A stretch of 64,000 nt of DNA from an uncultured Blautia sp. (GTDB lineage Bacteria; Bacillota; Clostridia; Lachnospirales; Lachnospiraceae), in NCBI GenBank assembly GCA_946622645.1, contig CAMOQF010000001.1:1-64000 (forward strand). Direction: 5' to 3'. How positions within the stretch are numbered: the first letter of the stretch is position 1; each line of letters opens with the position of its first letter. A program made the translations under genes and the position numbers. Below are positions 47,062 through 56,445 of the stretch, one piece after another. Below the pieces are notes generated by a model. The model saw only the letters and a program-made list of their open reading frames with translations. It was not told where the DNA came from and made no database searches.

Positions 47062-48474
47062 TTATACGGGATAGGACCCGGTTCCTTTGTCGGCCTCGGC
47101 GGCGTCCACCTTGGACTGCTGCGCGTCACGATACTTGAAGAAATCGGTCGCGACCTGCGGGAACAGCGCGTAGGACAGAACGTCTTCGTCCTGCTGCTTA
47201 TAGCTGGCCATTTCGCTCTCCAGCTTATCCAGCTCGTTCTCGATCAGATCGGCCGGTCTGCAGGTAATCGGCTTTGCATCGCCGATGCACTTCTTCTGTA
47301 CTTCAGGATTGAAGGGCTTGACGGTGGAACCGTATTTGCCAAGCAGGATATCCTTGGTCTGGTCGGTGACCATCTTGTAGCGTTCGCCGAAGATCACGTT
47401 GAACACAGCCTGCGTACCTACGATCTGAGAAGACGGGGTGACCAGAGGCGGCTCGCCGAGATCCTTACGGACTCTCGGGACTTCCTCAAGCACTTCGTAG
47501 AACTTGTCTTCCGCGTGCTGCTCTTTCAGCTGGCTGGTCAGGTTGCTCAGCATGCCGCCGGGTACCTGATACAGGAGGGTCTTGATGTTGACGCCCAGGT
47601 TCTTCGGATTCAGGAGGCCTGTATCCAGCGCCTCGTCGCGAAGCGGACGGAAATAATCGGCGATCTCTGCCAGAAGCTTCTGGTCAAAGCCGGTGTCATA
47701 CGGCGTACCTTTGAAGGTCTCTACCATGACTTCCGTAGCCGGCTGTGAGGTGCCGAGTGCGAACGGAGACATCGCGCAGTCGATGATATCCACGCCGGCT
47801 TCCACTGCCTTCAGATAGGTCATGGAAGCGACGCCGGAGGTGTAATGGGTATGCAGATCGATCGGAAGGCTTACGGTCTCCTTCAGGGCGCTGACAAGCT
47901 CAGTCGCCTTGTAGGGAAGCAGCAGGCCGGCCATATCTTTGATGCAGATGGAATCCGCGCCCATGGCTTCGATGCGTTTTGCGGTCTCGGTCCAGTATTC
48001 CAGTGTGTAGGCATCGCCCAGTGTGTAGGAAAGAGCGACCTGTGCGTGTGCTTTTTCCTTGTTGGCGGCCTTGACGCAGGTCTCGAGGTTTCTCAGATCG
48101 TTCAGGCAGTCAAAGATACGGATGATATCGATGCCGTTGGCAACAGATTTCTGAACGAAATATTCCACCACGTCATCGGCGTAGGGGCGATATCCCAGGA
48201 TGTTCTGTCCGCGGAACAGCATCTGCAGCTTGGTGTTCTTAACGCCGTCACGGATCTTTCTGAGTCTCTCCCACGGATCTTCATGCAGGAAACGAAGTGA
48301 GGCGTCAAAAGTGGCGCCGCCCCAGCATTCCAGGGAATGGTAGCCGACTTTGTCCAGTTTATCCAGGATCGGAAGCATCTGCTCCGTGCTCATGCGGGTC
48401 GCGATCAGGGACTGATGAGCATCACGCAGGATGGTTTCCACAATTTTTACCGGTTTTTTTTCGATTTGTGCCAT
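47062..48474 (-). CDS. Pyruvate carboxylase B / oxaloacetate decarboxylase alpha / transcarboxylase 5S-like carboxyltransferase
   Basis: MAQIEKKPVKIVETILRDAHQSLIATRMSTEQMLPILDKLDKVGYHSLECWGGATFDASLRFLHEDPWERLR; no fused biotin domain. Confidence 0.93.
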   Translation of the reverse strand: MAQIEKKPVKIVETILRDAHQSLIATRMSTEQMLPILDKLDKVGYHSLECWGGATFDASLRFLHEDPWERLRKIRDGVKNTKLQMLFRGQNILGYRPYADDVVEYFVQKSVANGIDIIRIFDCLNDLRNLETCVKAANKEKAHAQVALSYTLGDAYTLEYWTETAKRIEAMGADSICIKDMAGLLLPYKATELVSALKETVSLPIDLHTHYTSGVASMTYLKAVEAGVDIIDCAMSPFALGTSQPATEVMVETFKGTPYDTGFDQKLLAEIADYFRPLRDEALDTGLLNPKNLGVNIKTLLYQVPGGMLSNLTSQLKEQHAEDKFYEVLEEVPRVRKDLGEPPLVTPSSQIVGTQAVFNVIFGERYKMVTDQTKDILLGKYGSTVKPFNPEVQKKCIGDAKPITCRPADLIENELDKLESEMASYKQQDEDVLSYALFPQVATDFFKYRDAQQSKVDAAEADKGTGSYPV

Positions 48475-48502
48475 AGTGATTGTTCTCCTTCTATGTTGAT
48501 CA

Positions 48503-49651
48503 TCAGACGCCAAAGATTGCCATAAAGGTACCGGCTGCGACAGCCGTGCCTATAACGCCCGCCACATTGGGTCCCATGGCGTGCATCAGCAGGAAATTGG
48601 TGGGATCCGCCTGAGCGCCCACCTTCTGCGATACACGCGCGGCCATGGGCACGGCGGAAACGCCTGCGGAACCGATCAGCGGATTGATCTTTCCTCCTGA
48701 TATCTTGCACATCAGTTTGCCGAGCATCACGCCGCCGAAGGTACCAAAGGCGAAGGCGGCAAGACCAAGCGCAACGATCTTCAGAGTGCTGATGTTCAGG
48801 AAAGCTTCCGCACTGGTGGAAGCTCCTACGGAAGTACCCAGAAGGATGACCACGATGTACATGAGGGCGTTGCTGGCAGTTTCGGTCAGCTGTTTGACAA
48901 CGCCTGATTCACGGAACAGGTTGCCCAGCATCAGCATACCGACGAGCGGTGCCGTGGTCGGAAGGATCATACACACAACGATGGTGATGACGATGGGGAA
49001 GAGGATCTTTTCAAGCTTGGAGACCGGACGAAGCTGGTCCATCTTGATCTTGCGCTCCTTTTCGGAGGTGAAGGCCTTCATGATGGGCGGCTGAATGATC
49101 GGCACCAGCGACATGTAGGAATACGCCGCCACTGCGATGGGGCCCATCAGGGTCGTCTGGCCAAGCTTGCCGGCCAGGAAAATGGAGGTCGGGCCGTCCG
49201 CGCCGCCGATGATGGAGATGGCTGCGGCTGCCTTTCCGTTAAAGCCAAGGAAGATCGCCAGAAAATAAGCGACATAAATACCCAGCTGTGCTGCAGCTCC
49301 CAGAAGGAAGCTGATGGGGTTCGCGATCAGGGGACCGAAGTCCGTCATGGCGCCTACGCCCATGAAGATCAGGGACGGAAGAATACTCCACTCGTCCAGG
49401 ATATAGAAATAATGCATGAGTCCGCCGACTCCGTTGCTCATATCCTCCGGGCGGGCAATGATGTCCGGATAGATATTGACCAGCAGCATGCCGAAGGCAA
49501 TGGGGACCAGAAGAAGCGGTTCAAAACCATGGCGGATCGCAAGATACAGGAACCCACAGGCCACCACGATCATCAGATAATTGCCCCATGTCAGGTTAAA
49601 GAATGCTGTCTGATGCAGGAGATTGGACAAGGTATCTGTTACATAAGACAT
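48503..49651 (-). CDS. Na+-translocating decarboxylase beta subunit (OadB/MmdB/GcdB family)
   Basis: LIFMGVGAMTDFGPLIANP, SIIGGADGPTSIFLAGKL, GVSAVPMAARVSQKVGAQADPTNFLLMHAMGPNVAGVIGTAVAAG. Confidence 0.95.
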   Translation of the reverse strand: MSYVTDTLSNLLHQTAFFNLTWGNYLMIVVACGFLYLAIRHGFEPLLLVPIAFGMLLVNIYPDIIARPEDMSNGVGGLMHYFYILDEWSILPSLIFMGVGAMTDFGPLIANPISFLLGAAAQLGIYVAYFLAIFLGFNGKAAAAISIIGGADGPTSIFLAGKLGQTTLMGPIAVAAYSYMSLVPIIQPPIMKAFTSEKERKIKMDQLRPVSKLEKILFPIVITIVVCMILPTTAPLVGMLMLGNLFRESGVVKQLTETASNALMYIVVILLGTSVGASTSAEAFLNISTLKIVALGLAAFAFGTFGGVMLGKLMCKISGGKINPLIGSAGVSAVPMAARVSQKVGAQADPTNFLLMHAMGPNVAGVIGTAVAAGTFMAIFGV

Positions 49652-49667
49652 TTGATTCCCTCCCGTC

Positions 49668-50042
49668 TTAGTTCATGGTAGCAAGCGTATCTCCGTTCTC
49701 TACGGCAGCGCCTTCTTTTACATCGATGCTGGCGATGGTTCCGTCCTGAGGAGCCACGACCGGGATCTCCATCTTCATGGATTCCAGAAGAATGACCGTG
49801 TCGCCGGCTTTGACGGTCTGGCCGATGCTGGCTTCAACTTTCAGCACCTTGCCGGGAACCGAAGCGGTGACCTTGACTGCGCCGGCGCCTGCTGCAGGAG
49901 CGGCAGCCTTGGGAGCAGCTTTCGGCGCTGCCTTCGGGGCAGCCTTGGGAGCAGCGGCAGCTGCGGGTGCAGCACCGGCGGCATTTTCTTCTACGGTAAC
50001 GTCATATGCAGTTCCATTAACAGTGATGGTATAGCTTTTCAT
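49668..50042 (-). CDS. Biotin carboxyl carrier protein of a decarboxylase/transcarboxylase
   Basis: Ala/Pro/Lys linker (AAPKAAPKAAPKAAPKAAAPAAG) and biotinyl domain VILLESMKMEIPVVAPQDGTI. Confidence 0.95.
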   Translation of the reverse strand: MKSYTITVNGTAYDVTVEENAAGAAPAAAAAPKAAPKAAPKAAPKAAAPAAGAGAVKVTASVPGKVLKVEASIGQTVKAGDTVILLESMKMEIPVVAPQDGTIASIDVKEGAAVENGDTLATMN

Positions 50043-50077
50043 TTTTGAATTCCTCCTGAAAGATCATTTCTTAATTT

Positions 50078-50863
50078 TTACCTTCTGGAACGGCCGGCTC
50101 TGCGGATCGAACGGACCACAAAACCATCCGGCGTAGTGCCTTCCGCCGCTGCTATGGCCGCTGCTATGACAGCTACCAGTTCCTGGTCATCTGTTTCATC
50201 TTCTTCATAGACTTCGGGTACGGCAGGTTCCGGCGCTCTTACGGGAACGGCCGTCTCTGCTGCTTTTTTCTTGTTTTCTCCGTTCGGGATCAGCTTGAAC
50301 AGGGAGATCACGAAGCAAAGGAATATAAGCATTACGAACACGGTGCCAAGCCCCATCACTGTGTTCAGGCCTGCCCGCTGCATGTTGACCGACATGGGCA
50401 GATCCACATTGATGGTGAGGTTGCCGGGTTTTCCGTCAACAGCGTTGATGGTGTAGATAAAATCCGCGTCGTATTTTTCAAACACTGTTCTCTGGGTCAC
50501 CGTGTAGGTTTTTTTGTCCTCCGAAAGCTCCACCTTGACGGAGTCTTCCGGCTGGTCTTCTTTGTAGGCTCCCAGTTCTTCTTTGTTGGAGGCCCAGGCG
50601 TTCGCCGCGCTGGCGGAGAAAGCGTCCGTGCTCTCTTTTAACTCTTCGAGCTGGTTATCTTCTAACGAAACCACCTGCTGGGTCAGGCCGCGCACAAGCT
50701 TGTCGAGATAGGCTTCGTTCGATTGCTCTTTCTCGGTCTGTTCCGCTGCTTCTTCTGCTTCTGCATAGATCGCTCCGGCAGATACAAGCATCAGACACAA
50801 GGCCAGAAGAGCCGTCAGACCGACGCGTGTCAGTCGTTTTAAACTCTGTTTCATCTGCCTCAC
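50078..50863 (-). CDS. OadG-type gamma subunit with N-terminal signal peptide and extracytoplasmic domain
   Basis: Signal peptide, LNTVMGLGTVFVMLIFLCFVISLFKLIPN TM segment, C-term ELVAVIAAAIAAAEGTTPDGFVVRSIRR. Confidence 0.85.
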   Translation of the reverse strand: MRQMKQSLKRLTRVGLTALLALCLMLVSAGAIYAEAEEAAEQTEKEQSNEAYLDKLVRGLTQQVVSLEDNQLEELKESTDAFSASAANAWASNKEELGAYKEDQPEDSVKVELSEDKKTYTVTQRTVFEKYDADFIYTINAVDGKPGNLTINVDLPMSVNMQRAGLNTVMGLGTVFVMLIFLCFVISLFKLIPNGENKKKAAETAVPVRAPEPAVPEVYEEDETDDQELVAVIAAAIAAAEGTTPDGFVVRSIRRAGRSRR

Positions 50864-50868
50864 CTCAC

Positions 50869-52305
50869 TTATACGGTTCCGTGTTTTTTGTCCGGGCGAT
50901 CCTGCCGTTTGGTAAACAGCATCTCAAAAGCGCCGATCACATATTTTCTGGTATCAGCAGGCGCGATGACGGTATCCACATAGCCTCTGGCGGCAGCGGA
51001 TTCTGCGCCGGACTGGAGTTCCTTGTATTCGGCGGCTTTCTGTGCCTGTACGGAAGCAGCTTCATCGGCGTACATGATCTTGGCGGCCATATTGGCGTCC
51101 ATCATGCCGATCTCGGCGCCTTCCCATGCGAATACAGTGTCGCATCCGATGGCTTTGGAATTCATGGCAACGTAGGCGTTACCATAAGCTTTTTCAAGAA
51201 TGACGTTTACCTTCGGAACAGTCGCTTCCGCAAAAGCGCTGATCATGCGGGCGACGGCGCCAGCGATCCTCTTTTCGGAGCATACAGTCGCTTCAAAGCC
51301 GGCCGCATTGGTAAGTGTAAGTACCGGGATGCCGAAGGCATCGCAGAATTTGACGAAGGAAGCCGCTTTGTCAGCGCCCTTGGCAGAGATCTTGCCGCCG
51401 AAGTCGCAGGCTGTTTCGCCTTCTTCGTTGTAAAGAACACTGCGGTTTGCCACTGCGCCGACTGTACTTCCGTTGAGGCGAAGGAAACCGGTGACTATGT
51501 CTTTTCCGAAGCAGGCTTTGGTCTCAAAGAAATCCTGATCGTCCGCGATGCGGGAAAGGGCAAGCGCGGTATCTCCGGCACAGGCGTCCATATCCTCTAC
51601 CACACGGTTCAGGTCGTCCGTGCATTCAGCGAACGCATCCGCATCTTCACAGTTGGAAGGAAGCAGGGAGACCAGCGCTCTGATCTTCGCGAAGATATCG
51701 TCAGCAGAACCGACGCCGTCGATCAGGCCGTTTTCCGCGCTCTGGAAGGAGGCCGATGCTGTGTCGCATTTGGAGACATGGTTGCCGTCCAGGGTGTTGG
51801 GAGCGTTTACAAACATTCTGCCCTTCTCTTCTTCGATAAAGGTGAAGTCCGTAAGTCCGGGGATAAAGGCCATACCGCCGCCGCAGTTTCCGAAGATACC
51901 GGTGATCTGCGGGATCACGCCTGAGGCTGTAACACTTTTCAGGTATATCTCGCCGAAGGCTTCCAGCGCGTCGGTCGCCTCTTCAAGACGCATTCCTGCG
52001 CTGTCGATCAGACCGATCACGGGAGCGCCGGTCTTCAGCGCAAGGTCATAGAGCCTTGTGATCTTTTTGGCGTGCATTTCACCTACCGTGCCTTTTAATA
52101 CTGAGGCATCCTGGCTGTAGACATAAACCAGTTTGCTGTCAATGACACCATACCCGGTGATCACGCCGTCGGAAGGTGCCTTTTTCTCAGTCAGGTTGAA
52201 ATTGGTGGATCTGGCCTGGACTGCCGCACCGATCTCAACAAAACTGTTCGGGTCGAGCAAGGATTCGATTCTTGCGGCCGCCAGACTTTGTGTTGCAGTA
52301 CTCAT
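50869..52305 (-). CDS. Acyl-CoA carboxyltransferase (MmdA / transcarboxylase 12S-like)
   Basis: ARIESLLDPNSFVEIGAAVQAR, GVITGYGVIDSKLVYVYSQDASVLKGTVGEMHAKKI, GAPVIGLIDSAGMRLEEA. Confidence 0.92.
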   Translation of the reverse strand: MSTATQSLAAARIESLLDPNSFVEIGAAVQARSTNFNLTEKKAPSDGVITGYGVIDSKLVYVYSQDASVLKGTVGEMHAKKITRLYDLALKTGAPVIGLIDSAGMRLEEATDALEAFGEIYLKSVTASGVIPQITGIFGNCGGGMAFIPGLTDFTFIEEEKGRMFVNAPNTLDGNHVSKCDTASASFQSAENGLIDGVGSADDIFAKIRALVSLLPSNCEDADAFAECTDDLNRVVEDMDACAGDTALALSRIADDQDFFETKACFGKDIVTGFLRLNGSTVGAVANRSVLYNEEGETACDFGGKISAKGADKAASFVKFCDAFGIPVLTLTNAAGFEATVCSEKRIAGAVARMISAFAEATVPKVNVILEKAYGNAYVAMNSKAIGCDTVFAWEGAEIGMMDANMAAKIMYADEAASVQAQKAAEYKELQSGAESAAARGYVDTVIAPADTRKYVIGAFEMLFTKRQDRPDKKHGTV

Positions 52306-52362
52306 TGTATGTCCTCCATTGTTAAAATGATAAAAATAATAACTCCAAAATTTGCCAATTTT

Positions 52363-52391
52363 ATTCTACCTTCTTTGTGAAGGAATTTCAA
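52363..52391 (-). promoter_or_regulatory. Probable sigma-A promoter of the carboxyltransferase/Na+ pump cluster
   Basis: Minus TTGAAA-17 nt-TAGAAT; spacer contains CCTTC-ACAAA-GAAGG. Confidence 0.7.
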
Positions 52392-52419
52392 TAGCATTTT
52401 TCCGGTGAAATGAAAATGC

Positions 52420-52995
52420 TTACACCGGGACCGTGATGCGTTCGTTGATCTCCTGTTCCGCTTCCGCCTTGAAGTCTTCCAGCTGGACAGGATCCAGATC
52501 CGGCAGCTCCTCCAGGGTCCTCACGCCGAAACACCGCAGGAATTCTTCCGTGGTACCGAACAGGATTGGCCTTCCGGGCGCATCCAGACGGCCAAGCTCT
52601 TTGATCAGTTCATATTCCAGCAGCTTGTTGACCGCGAAATCGCTCTTGACGCCGCGGATCTTCTCGATCTCGGAACGGGTCACGGGCTGTTTGTAGGCGA
52701 TGATGGAGAGCGTCTCCAGCATGATATCGGTAAGGACCGGCTTCTTGGGATGAAGGGCGATCTTGATCAGATATTCATAATACTCTTTTTTGGTGCAGAG
52801 CTGGTACGAATCCTCCAGCTCGATGATCTGGATGCCCCTGTCTTCCTCTTTATATCGTTCGATCATCTCGTTGATCAGCTGACGGACAGCCGCTTTGTCC
52901 AGAGACAGCGCTTCCGCGATGGTGGAAAGCTCGACCGAATTTCCCATGGCAAACAGGATGGCTTCGATAGCGGCCTGGTATCTGGTTGTTTCCAT
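52420..52995 (-). CDS. scpB: SMC-Scp complex subunit ScpB
   Basis: AIEAILFAMGNSVELSTIAEAL; MLETLSIIAYKQPVTRSEIEKIRGVKSD; GRPILFGTTEEFLRCFG. Confidence 0.96.
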   Translation of the reverse strand: METTRYQAAIEAILFAMGNSVELSTIAEALSLDKAAVRQLINEMIERYKEEDRGIQIIELEDSYQLCTKKEYYEYLIKIALHPKKPVLTDIMLETLSIIAYKQPVTRSEIEKIRGVKSDFAVNKLLEYELIKELGRLDAPGRPILFGTTEEFLRCFGVRTLEELPDLDPVQLEDFKAEAEQEINERITVPV

Positions 52996-53008
52996 TATGC
53001 TGCCTCCT

Positions 53009-53788
53009 CTATACTTCTTCCAGTATTTCCTGCCAGGTGTCCGGATCGGTGACCACGGAGATCGTGATCTCGCCGAACAGGGACTCCTGTTCCACGTGGA
53101 TGCTGCCCATCTTCATCAGCTCCAGCACGGACAGAAAGGTGACCACCATCTGCGTCCGGCTGCTCTGCTTTTTCAGGATCGTCCGGAAAGAAAAGGTCCT
53201 GTGATCTCTGGCGTAAGCCTTCAGCTCCTCCAGCTTTTCGGAGACGCTGACCTCCTCCTGCTCGATCCTGCCGAAACGGCTCCGGATGGGATCGACCTTG
53301 TCCTCCTGCCGCCGGACCAGGTCGTCAAAGACCTTTTTTAAGGCCTGCAGCGTGAGTCCCGCAAGCAGCTCCCGGGGGTCCGCTTTCTCACGGTATTTTA
53401 ATACTTCGCCGGGGATGGTCGGTTTTTTGAAGAATTTTTCATCCTCCCCTTCCATCTTTTCCCTGAGCTCATAGGACATGGCCTTGTACATCTTGTATTC
53501 CAGCAGTTTCTGGACGAGCTCCGCCCTGGGATCTTCCTCCTCTCCTTCCTCCGTCACTTCCTTGGGAAGGAGCATGCGGCATTTGATGTCCAGCAGCGTG
53601 GCGGCCATCACGAGAAACTCGCTCATGATGCCGAGATCCTCTTCTTCCATGGAATGGATATATTCCATGTACTGGTCCGTGATCTCCACAATAGGGATAT
53701 CATAGATGTCGATCTTGTTCTTGTCGATCAGGTGCAGCAGAAGGTCCAGAGGACCTTCAAACACGTTCAGCTTTACGTCGATGGCCAT
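53009..53788 (-). CDS. scpA: Segregation and condensation protein ScpA
   Basis: VFEGPLDLLLHLIDKNKIDIYDIPIVEITDQYMEYI; SEFLVMAATLLDIKCRMLLP. Confidence 0.96.
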   Translation of the reverse strand: MAIDVKLNVFEGPLDLLLHLIDKNKIDIYDIPIVEITDQYMEYIHSMEEEDLGIMSEFLVMAATLLDIKCRMLLPKEVTEEGEEEDPRAELVQKLLEYKMYKAMSYELREKMEGEDEKFFKKPTIPGEVLKYREKADPRELLAGLTLQALKKVFDDLVRRQEDKVDPIRSRFGRIEQEEVSVSEKLEELKAYARDHRTFSFRTILKKQSSRTQMVVTFLSVLELMKMGSIHVEQESLFGEITISVVTDPDTWQEILEEV

Positions 53789-54591
53789 TTGTCTTCTCTC
53801 TTTCGAAGGCGGATGCTGAGTATCTCCCGGGGATTATGGATGCGCAGATGCAGGACGTGGTCTCCCAGACCGGCCGATACCAGCATGCACTGCGACTGCC
53901 TGTAATAATCACCGCAGCAGTACCGGGGGAACAGCCGGAACTGCGGGCTGATCAGGCCTCTGTGTTCGTCAAACCGGACAACGCCGCCATGATAGTGCCC
54001 GCACAGGGTCAGATCGGCCCCCCATTCGAAATAGGTTTCTGCATAATAAGGATTGTGCGCCAGAAGGATGGTCGGCATCTCCGTGTCGCAGGGGCGCAGG
54101 TAATAATCCAGTGCTTCTTTCTTAAGCGCCGGAGAAAACGGCTTTTTGTACCAGGGTGAGAGCGGAAGCTCCAGCCCGTAGATCCGCAGGCTCACGTCCT
54201 TAAGCGTGAGGATCTCGGAAGAATTGGCGAGAAAGCGTACGCCGGCCTGCTTGAGCTTTTTCTCGTATTTCCGGTAGGCGGTACGGAATTTCCCTGTCAG
54301 TTTCTGCCGGGTCTCATGGTTCCCCATGGCATAGAAGACCGGACAGAAGTCGGCCGCCCCTGTCAGCAGGTCCGCGGCGGCATCCAGGGAATCCGGATTA
54401 TGCCGGATCATCATATCGCCGCCCGAAAGGACCGCATCCGGTCTCTCGTTTCTGATCGCGTTGATCAGGTCTTTTTGTCCTTCCCCATAGACCGCGCCGT
54501 GCAGATCCGTCATATACACCAGACGGACTTCTCTTCCGCCCGGAAGACTGTCCAGGGAAAGATCGTATTGTTTAATCCTGAAGTTGTTCAT
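53773..54591 (-). CDS. Metallophosphoesterase
   Basis: VYMTDLHGAVYG, AVLSGGDMM, YAMGNHETR, ILLAHNPYYAE, LTLCGHYHGG. Confidence 0.93.
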   Translation of the reverse strand: MNNFRIKQYDLSLDSLPGGREVRLVYMTDLHGAVYGEGQKDLINAIRNERPDAVLSGGDMMIRHNPDSLDAAADLLTGAADFCPVFYAMGNHETRQKLTGKFRTAYRKYEKKLKQAGVRFLANSSEILTLKDVSLRIYGLELPLSPWYKKPFSPALKKEALDYYLRPCDTEMPTILLAHNPYYAETYFEWGADLTLCGHYHGGVVRFDEHRGLISPQFRLFPRYCCGDYYRQSQCMLVSAGLGDHVLHLRIHNPREILSIRLRKREDKWPST

Positions 54592-54600
54592 GATATCCCC

Positions 54601-56205
54601 TCACAGCATGGGCGCGACGACTCTTAAGAGACTCTGCGTCGCCCGCACGGCAAGCTTCTGATTTCTGCAGAAGCTGATATCCATCTCCCGGCAGTATGGC
54701 AAAGCTTCCATAAAATCCTGTTTCACGTCCAGGACCACCGGGTTTGCGTACATCCAGACGCCGTCCTCAAAATGCAGGTACAGGCTCCGGTAATCCAGAT
54801 TGATGGTGCCCACGACGGCGACTTCATCGTCGCACACAAAGGACTTCGCATGAAGAAAGCCCGGCTGATATTCAAAGATGCGTACGCCGGCTTCCAGCAG
54901 CTGTTCATAGTAAGAATGCGTAAGCATGTTGACGATCTTTTTGTCCGGTATTCCGGGCGTCATGATGCGCACGTCCACGCCGCTTTTGGCGGCGAGCGAA
55001 AGAGCCGTGATCATCTCGTTGTCTATGATGAGGTAGGGCGTACAGATATAGACGTATTCCCGGGCACGGTTGATGATGTTCAGGTAAACGCTCTCTCCGA
55101 CGACTTCGGAGTCCAGCGGAGAATCCGAGAAGGGCTGAATATAGCCTTCGCCCGAGAATGGTTCCGGATGGAAATGATGGGGTCTGTAGTATTCGTACCG
55201 GATTTCATCCGGGATATTGTTTACGATCTGCCACATATGCAGGAACATGACGGTCATGTTCCAGACCGCCTCGCCTTTCAGCATGACGGCCGTATCCTTC
55301 CAGTGTCCGAAACGCTCTTTCTGGTTGATGTATTCATCGGAAAGGTTGATGCCGCCGGTAAAGCCCGTGCAGCCGTCGATCACACAGATCTTACGGTGGT
55401 CGCGGTTGTTCTGGATAATGTTCACGATGGGCCGGAAAGGATTGAATACCATGGATTTGATGCCTTTGGCCGCGATCTTCTCGTAGTATTTTGTAGGCAG
55501 GGTGGAAAGGCATCCGAAGCCGTCGTAGATCAGCCGGACGTCTACGCCCTGCGCGGCTTTCCGTTCGAGGATCTTCAGGATGGTCTGCCACATCACGCCG
55601 TCGTTTATGATGAAGTATTCGATAAAGATATAATGCTTTGCCTTGGAAAGCTCTTTGACCAGGACCGGGAACATGTCCTCCCCGACCTGAAAATATTCTG
55701 CCGTGGTATTGCTGCAGAGGGGAAATCCTGATTTATCACGGATGTATTTTGACTGCGCAGCCATGGATGGGTTTTCGTTTTCGATGGTTTCCCGGATCGA
55801 CGGGTCTTCCTGCAGGAAGGGCCTTCCGGATTCCATCAGGCGGTCGAACCGTTTCTGTATTTCGGAGCCGATACGGGATTTGCCGAACATCAGATAGAAC
55901 AGCAGGCCGAACACGGGTATGCACATGATGGTGACGGACCAGGCCAGCTTGTAGGAAGGGTTGATCTTCCGGCTCAGGATGCGGAGCACGATGACGAAGG
56001 ACAGGATCTCGACTCCGAAGGAAATGTAGCGTGAAAAGCTGATCACCCGCGCAAGGAGCAGCCCCATCCAGGCGATCTGGAGGATGAACGAGAACGCAAC
56101 ATAAAAAGCCTTGTTGAAGATCAGTTTCAGGATCCTCGACAGGAACTGTACGATGATGTTCTTCTTATTCTGTTTGGGGGCGTTGGGATCTCTTCGGATG
56201 ATCAT
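54601..56205 (-). CDS. cls: Cardiolipin synthase
   Basis: Two HKD-type motifs: NRDHRKICVIDGCTGFTGGINLSDEY and FLHAKSFVCDDEVAVVGTINLDYRSL. Confidence 0.94.
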   Translation of the reverse strand: MIIRRDPNAPKQNKKNIIVQFLSRILKLIFNKAFYVAFSFILQIAWMGLLLARVISFSRYISFGVEILSFVIVLRILSRKINPSYKLAWSVTIMCIPVFGLLFYLMFGKSRIGSEIQKRFDRLMESGRPFLQEDPSIRETIENENPSMAAQSKYIRDKSGFPLCSNTTAEYFQVGEDMFPVLVKELSKAKHYIFIEYFIINDGVMWQTILKILERKAAQGVDVRLIYDGFGCLSTLPTKYYEKIAAKGIKSMVFNPFRPIVNIIQNNRDHRKICVIDGCTGFTGGINLSDEYINQKERFGHWKDTAVMLKGEAVWNMTVMFLHMWQIVNNIPDEIRYEYYRPHHFHPEPFSGEGYIQPFSDSPLDSEVVGESVYLNIINRAREYVYICTPYLIIDNEMITALSLAAKSGVDVRIMTPGIPDKKIVNMLTHSYYEQLLEAGVRIFEYQPGFLHAKSFVCDDEVAVVGTINLDYRSLYLHFEDGVWMYANPVVLDVKQDFMEALPYCREMDISFCRNQKLAVRATQSLLRVVAPML

Positions 56206-56225
56206 AGGGTCCTTCTGAAATGCAA

Positions 56226-56260
56226 CACAAAATCCCTGACTGTACAGCCAGGGATTTTAT
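56226..56260 (-). terminator. Rho-independent terminator downstream of rpsU
   Basis: AAAATCCCTGGCTG-TA-CAGTCAGGGATTTT on minus strand. Confidence 0.85.
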
Positions 56261-56267
56261 GCGCATA

Positions 56268-56444
56268 TTAATTATATTTACGTTTTCTTGCCGCTTCAGA
56301 TTTTTTCTTACGACGAACGCTGGGTTTCTCGTAATGTTCTCTCTTACGGATCTCCTGCTGAATACCGGCTTTAGCACAGCTTCTCTTGAATCTGCGAAGA
56401 GCGCTGTCTAAAGTTTCGTTTTCTTTTACGATCACATTCGACAT
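56268..56444 (-). CDS. rpsU: 30S ribosomal protein S21
   Basis: [58 protein letters not shown]. Confidence 0.97.
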   Translation of the reverse strand: MSNVIVKENETLDSALRRFKRSCAKAGIQQEIRKREHYEKPSVRRKKKSEAARKRKYN

Positions 56445-56445
56445 C

